Part shown: positions 56,023 through 60,000 of the stretch, one piece after another | Layout: the number at the start of each line of letters is the position of its first letter | Numbering within the stretch: position 1 is the first letter of the stretch | From: Polytrichum commune | Taxonomy: Eukaryota > Streptophyta > Polytrichopsida > Polytrichales > Polytrichaceae | Length of the DNA stretch: 60,000 nucleotides | Reading direction: 5' to 3' | NCBI GenBank assembly: GCA_950295325.1 | Contig: OX485808.1 | Coordinates: forward strand, 37,532,527-37,592,526 | The notes under the pieces: model-generated | The model's database searches: none | The model's input: the letters and a program-made list of their open reading frames with translations, nothing else | Told to the model about the DNA's origin: nothing | Translations under genes and position numbers: made by a program

Positions 56023-58690
56023 AACACATTTAGTTATATTAAGCACATATCGTCACCTCATATATATTCGTCATTGAGACTCACACAACCGACACATAAT
56101 TATATGTTACATGATGCATTGTTTGTAGCTTTGCAACAAGTCGTTAACCACACTAAATATGATATTTAGTGTCACTCACTATTTGGAATTACACAACACT
56201 ATATTTGTGTACTGTGCATCGCCTTTTCTTACCAACAAAGATCAAGTCGGTTGTTTGAACATTACAGAACATTAACATCTTCACTTGGTAGAAAAAACTA
56301 CATCAACAGCAAAACGATAAAGGAATGTGTAACTCAGAATTGTAAGTGACACTAAGTATCACATTTAGTGTGGTAAATCAAATTTTCGCAACTCTTCCGA
56401 CCACGTGCAAGTCCCCCAAAGGCACTCGACCATGGATTAGGGCGAACCAACCCATACACGCATTCCTTGTTGGATGCCTAAACCCCTTGCCTCCAAGAAA
56501 CCAGTGTACGGGTTGGTTCGCCCTAGCCTTGACCATGATCTTCTTGGTTTTTGGAAGGATAAATGCTTGGGCTAATCGAGGAAGAAGCTCAAAGCTTTGC
56601 AGACTTCAGAGTCGGCCTACAGTTACACTACTTGTGCAGAAACCTTCCTGTCATTTTACTATATTTGGGGAACAATCCATTCCACCGTTCATTATATTCT
56701 GGTAATAATCCATCGCACCTTTACCACTTTCGGCTATTTGTAGGAGAAATAATTTTTTATTTTTATATTGGTAAATTCTGGATTTAAAGGGAACATGCTT
56801 TTTCCATATTAATTTTTGATAATATTTGTAATATATAACTTCCAAAATTTTGGTATTTCCTACAAATAGTTTAATTATTGCCGAAGTTGAATACAGACTG
56901 TGGTATTTGAGCTAGACATTTTGTTTTGAAGCTAATTTGAGTAAACGTGATACTGTCTATAGTAACTTATTCGTCAAGTGCACTTTTGAAAGCAGTTGAA
57001 TATCTTAGCGTTATTGAAGATTGCAGTTCGAATACAAATTGAATTGGGTCCCCTCAGAAGCAAATACAGACTTACTACTACTCCCATCTTTTGACATGTG
57101 AGTGCATTTTCATTTCATTGTGGACGCTACACTAAAATATAAATTTTGTGTTTGAGTCTATTTAATGTTGTTATCACCCTACCCTATTCAACACTATTTT
57201 TCAATTATTTGACAATTAGTGTTAGGAGATGTGTTAGAAGATATGTTGGAATTCTTCTTTTGTCATTGTTTCTTTTTCATATCTTTACTAACACTATATT
57301 CAAACATGTAACTTCCACATATTATCATAGTTGATATTTAGCATTTGAGTTTACATTTAATGTTACTAACTTTCATAGGGTTATTGATATTTAGTCTATG
57401 CATTCATATTTAGTATATCAAACACGAAATATCCTATTTAGTGTAGTGAATACTATACTACATTAACTTTGAAACCCACAATCATAAGAAATGTGGTTCT
57501 CAAACTTAGTGAGACCCTTTAAAATTATGTATATAGATCTACAGTGAGTCACTTGGTGTTGTTGTACGAGTTAATCCTTGGAGCAACTCACATGGTCAAT
57601 GTAAAATAACTCTCTCCATGGTCGCCTTTCATAGTTTTGGTTTAATACAATAGGTCTCAAACTTTATCAATTTAAGAGAATTACTTGGTGGTGTTTGTGT
57701 GTCCTGAACTCTGTCCTGGAATCTGTCCTAAAATCTATGTTAAAATCTGTCTTGCTGGAAAAAATATTCAAAAAAGTCATGGTCTCCCGGAATTTTCGTC
57801 AAGCCCACCTCGTGGAGGTGGAACTTGTACGATCTCCACCTTTTCGACCAATAAAAGCTCTTACATTCCCATGATCAGAGGCCTTCAAACTTGTGTGAGA
57901 AGTGACCCTAAGTATCATATTTAGTGTAGTCTGTATGCACACCAAAGAATATGATATAACCTAGTTGGTAAAAAGAAAATGATCATGTCAGGTGAAAAGT
58001 TATAGCAACACATAACCCACACTAATTAAACAAAACAGTGTAAGATATCACAACTTTACTTTCAGTTCACTTGTCCCTTTGCACCTGTAGATTCTCACTG
58101 GTGAACTAAGGTACAGTAGACAATAATTGTAAAAGCATTATAGACTACCTGCCGGGCCACTTTTAAGTTAGAACTTGAACGTAAAGTGGTGAGGATGAGG
58201 ATCTTCTCCAACGTTGTTGAAATCAGACCAACATTTTATAAAGCTTCTTTCCTACTCCTGCGTGCATGCTCGAAAGCTAGGAACGTGTCGAAGTTGACTC
58301 ATGCATGGCCTTGACTGTGACTCGAGAGAGAAAATTGTTGGTGGATCAGAAGCCCTCCATGTCAGTCTTAAAAAACTCCCAATTCATTCAAGTGAGGAGG
58401 AGCTTTGTCAAGGACGTTCCATTTGCTGAAGAGTACAGCAACTGGCGAACTGATAATGCTGACCAGAAGCTGGTGTCCCACATTCAATGCACTTCACTTC
58501 ATATACGGTCCGTTCTCTTTCATAAGTTATGTGTGTGAGAATGGGCAACACAGTTGTTTGATGGAGTCTGTCTGTCTGTAAGTGGAAAGCAATGCGATAT
58601 TCTAACGATCGCTGTCTGTAATCCTGCAAGGTGTAGGGTTTGGGCTTACGATGGACACTTCCAACCCTGCTCACAATTTTGGGCCGTTGG
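56023..58690. other. Repeat-rich spacer
   Basis: No supported gene. It includes ACTAAATATGATATTTAGT palindromes (near 56150 and 56350), the 57290-57430 member of the foldback family, a GGTCTCCCGGAATTTTCG block at 57780, a right end of the TA-flanked MITE family at 58040 (CAAAACAGTG|TA), and short TCTGTCCTAAAATC repeats at 57710-57760. Confidence 0.5.
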
Positions 58691-58697
58691 ATGGGAA

Positions 58698-60000
58698 CAC
58701 TATATTCGTTAATCGGAGACTTTTGAAAGTCTCAAAATAAAATATGCCCATAGTTTGGGATGCCAATATTGTGGGCATATGGAATGTTGGGAACATCAAG
58801 AACATGACAATTTAAAAATTCGCACGTAAAGAATATTCCTAATACTAAAAATAGAAAATTGCAATTATAATGAAAACGTGAACTCCATGTGGAAAATAAC
58901 AAGCGAATCTAAAAAACAAATGGTTTATGTCATTATAGAGTTTGGGGTGCGCATCCCATAAGTAAGGTTCTTATGGTTTTGGATGGCACATCCCAAACGT
59001 ATACCACAATTGAGTGTGACAAGTCTACTAAGTCTATTAAAAACCAAGACTACTAAGCACTAATGTTTTTTCCCGCCGTTAACTTTCACCTATGTTATGT
59101 TTACCCATCTCCATCTTCCGCTTCATATCCATTCTCGGCGTCATTTTCCGCAGCTGCAATACGTGCCAAGTTGTCTTTGGCAAAATCTATATGTTTTTGG
59201 GGGATGGTCATTGCTTCTGTGTTGAAACCTTTGCGCGGCTTCCAAGCACAAAGTATAGTATCCGTGTTTATCCAAACCGGTGTGTACGCTGAGTCCACTG
59301 TCCACTTAAAATTCTTTTTGGTGTCCCAACCTAAATAAGTGCGGAGCACGTTGTGGTCTTTAGTGCTTGGACGACAATATTCCACCTCAATTTGACGAAA
59401 GTTGGGGCTAGTTCGAACAAAATTGGATGAAGACAATGCTTTTACCAACCAAATTGGCTTGGGATGCTCCTCATCCCCTGCTCGTACGAGGATCAAATAC
59501 CCTTCATGGCAATCAACACCTACACGAAACGACGGTGCCGGTCGATTACGGGCAGGGCCAACGTAATGCTCGTCCATTGCGAACTCTTCACGAACGTCTC
59601 CATTGCTGAAAAACATAGTATCGGACTCGACAACCGTCAAACGACTTTGTGGCCAAAATCCTTGTGTCAAAGTCGTACGGGTGTCGCCACCAAGTGTCAT
59701 CAAGGCTGAGCGAATGCGATCCCAATACGCGATCAACGGTTCATGGGTATCTCTAACACGTCTTGTGATGTCCTCCTCGCACAACTCTTTCCAATATTCA
59801 ATGAATCCGGATATGCCTTTGATGATTTCCGGCCCATTCCTCATGGATTCGGGTTTGCAAGGCTTTGGTTCCCCATCCGGGACCAAACATTTCCCATCAT
59901 TGTCTTGACGCCATACGAGTATACCATCATCCGGGCCCCAATTAGGAGATGTGCACAAAAGCTTGAATTGCATGGCCGGGAGACCATCGTCCCTCATATA
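58698..60000 (-). mobile_element. Right end of a diverged copy of the large element, running off the window
   Basis: CACTATATTCGTTAATCGGA at 58698 is the element terminus; the transposase gene lies inward on the minus strand, in the same order as 54972-55502 read in reverse. The rest of the element lies beyond 60000. Confidence 0.85.
59101..60000 (-). CDS. Candidate transposase, C-terminal part of a diverged copy (open at window edge)
   Basis: An uninterrupted minus-strand frame of ~298 residues, homologous along its length to the C-terminal third of the 51908-54972 protein. Matching blocks: MRDDGLPAMQFKLLCTSPNW against MRDDGVPAMQYKLLCTSQDW; GDVREEFAMDEHYVGPARNR against GEVREEFDVDDHYVGPASSR; FAKDNLARIAAAE against FAKDNLARIAEEA. 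The proteins differ at many positions yet keep length and motifs, so the divergence looks protein-constrained. The catalytic region lies outside the window. The C-terminus is acidic (ENGYEAEDGDG). Confidence 0.85.
   Translation of the reverse strand, partial: YMRDDGLPAMQFKLLCTSPNWGPDDGILVWRQDNDGKCLVPDGEPKPCKPESMRNGPEIIKGISGFIEYWKELCEEDITRRVRDTHEPLIAYWDRIRSALMTLGGDTRTTLTQGFWPQSRLTVVESDTMFFSNGDVREEFAMDEHYVGPARNRPAPSFRVGVDCHEGYLILVRAGDEEHPKPIWLVKALSSSNFVRTSPNFRQIEVEYCRPSTKDHNVLRTYLGWDTKKNFKWTVDSAYTPVWINTDTILCAWKPRKGFNTEAMTIPQKHIDFAKDNLARIAAAENDAENGYEAEDGDG

Overview
The window reads as nuclear DNA of a land plant. It is AT-rich and repeat-dense, with short spliceosomal introns, a plant-type telomere motif (CCCTAAA), a proline-rich heavy-metal-associated protein, a NAP1-like (SCAR/WAVE subunit) gene relic, a Ty1/copia relic, a PIF/Harbinger relic and several MITE families. 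I cannot name the species. A non-seed plant is possible but is only a guess.

The main feature is a 16.6-kb element at 38875-55502, bounded by inverted ends that start CACTATATTCGTTAA. It has two divergent gene units. The + strand gene (51908-54972, two exons) encodes a ~994-aa protein with a DDD/E-like core (MDHAKT, LDNCAKDNK, GHTHDDID) and is the candidate transposase. The - strand unit (46303 down to 40376) is a multi-exon gene in which every junction I can place is phase 0. It links a ParB/DGQHR-like domain, a possible degenerate DNA methyltransferase fold, a long acidic disordered region and an FCP1-like HAD phosphatase domain. A further two-exon unit lies at 40232-39459. Spread through the element's interior (41.6-51.7 kb), and seen nowhere else in the window, are 38 well-formed copies of a palindrome, TTTGGGTCGNNCGACCCAAA. 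They form four tandem arrays with periods of 78, 158 (two per unit), 57 and 36 bp, plus three singles. One array lies just upstream of each divergent gene; the other two fill introns of the ParB-like gene.

Relatives of the element are present. The inverted terminal part of another copy fills 1-1779. The opposite terminal part of a diverged copy runs from 58698 to the window end with an open transposase frame. A 253-bp internally deleted derivative (4833-5085) sits inside an exon of the NAP1-like relic.

Other layout: 1785-2614 diverged triplicated DNA and a short exon; 3236-5280 NAP1-like relic; 9255-10865 intact TKL-type protein kinase; 10.9-27.5 kb gene-poor DNA with MITEs, minisatellites and a Harbinger transposase relic; 27.6-32.2 kb decayed copia element with a MITE in its protease region; 33223-34699 two-exon HMA/proline-rich/Cys-rich protein; 35003-35383 two exons of an unidentified gene; 55.5-58.7 kb MITEs and dispersed repeats.
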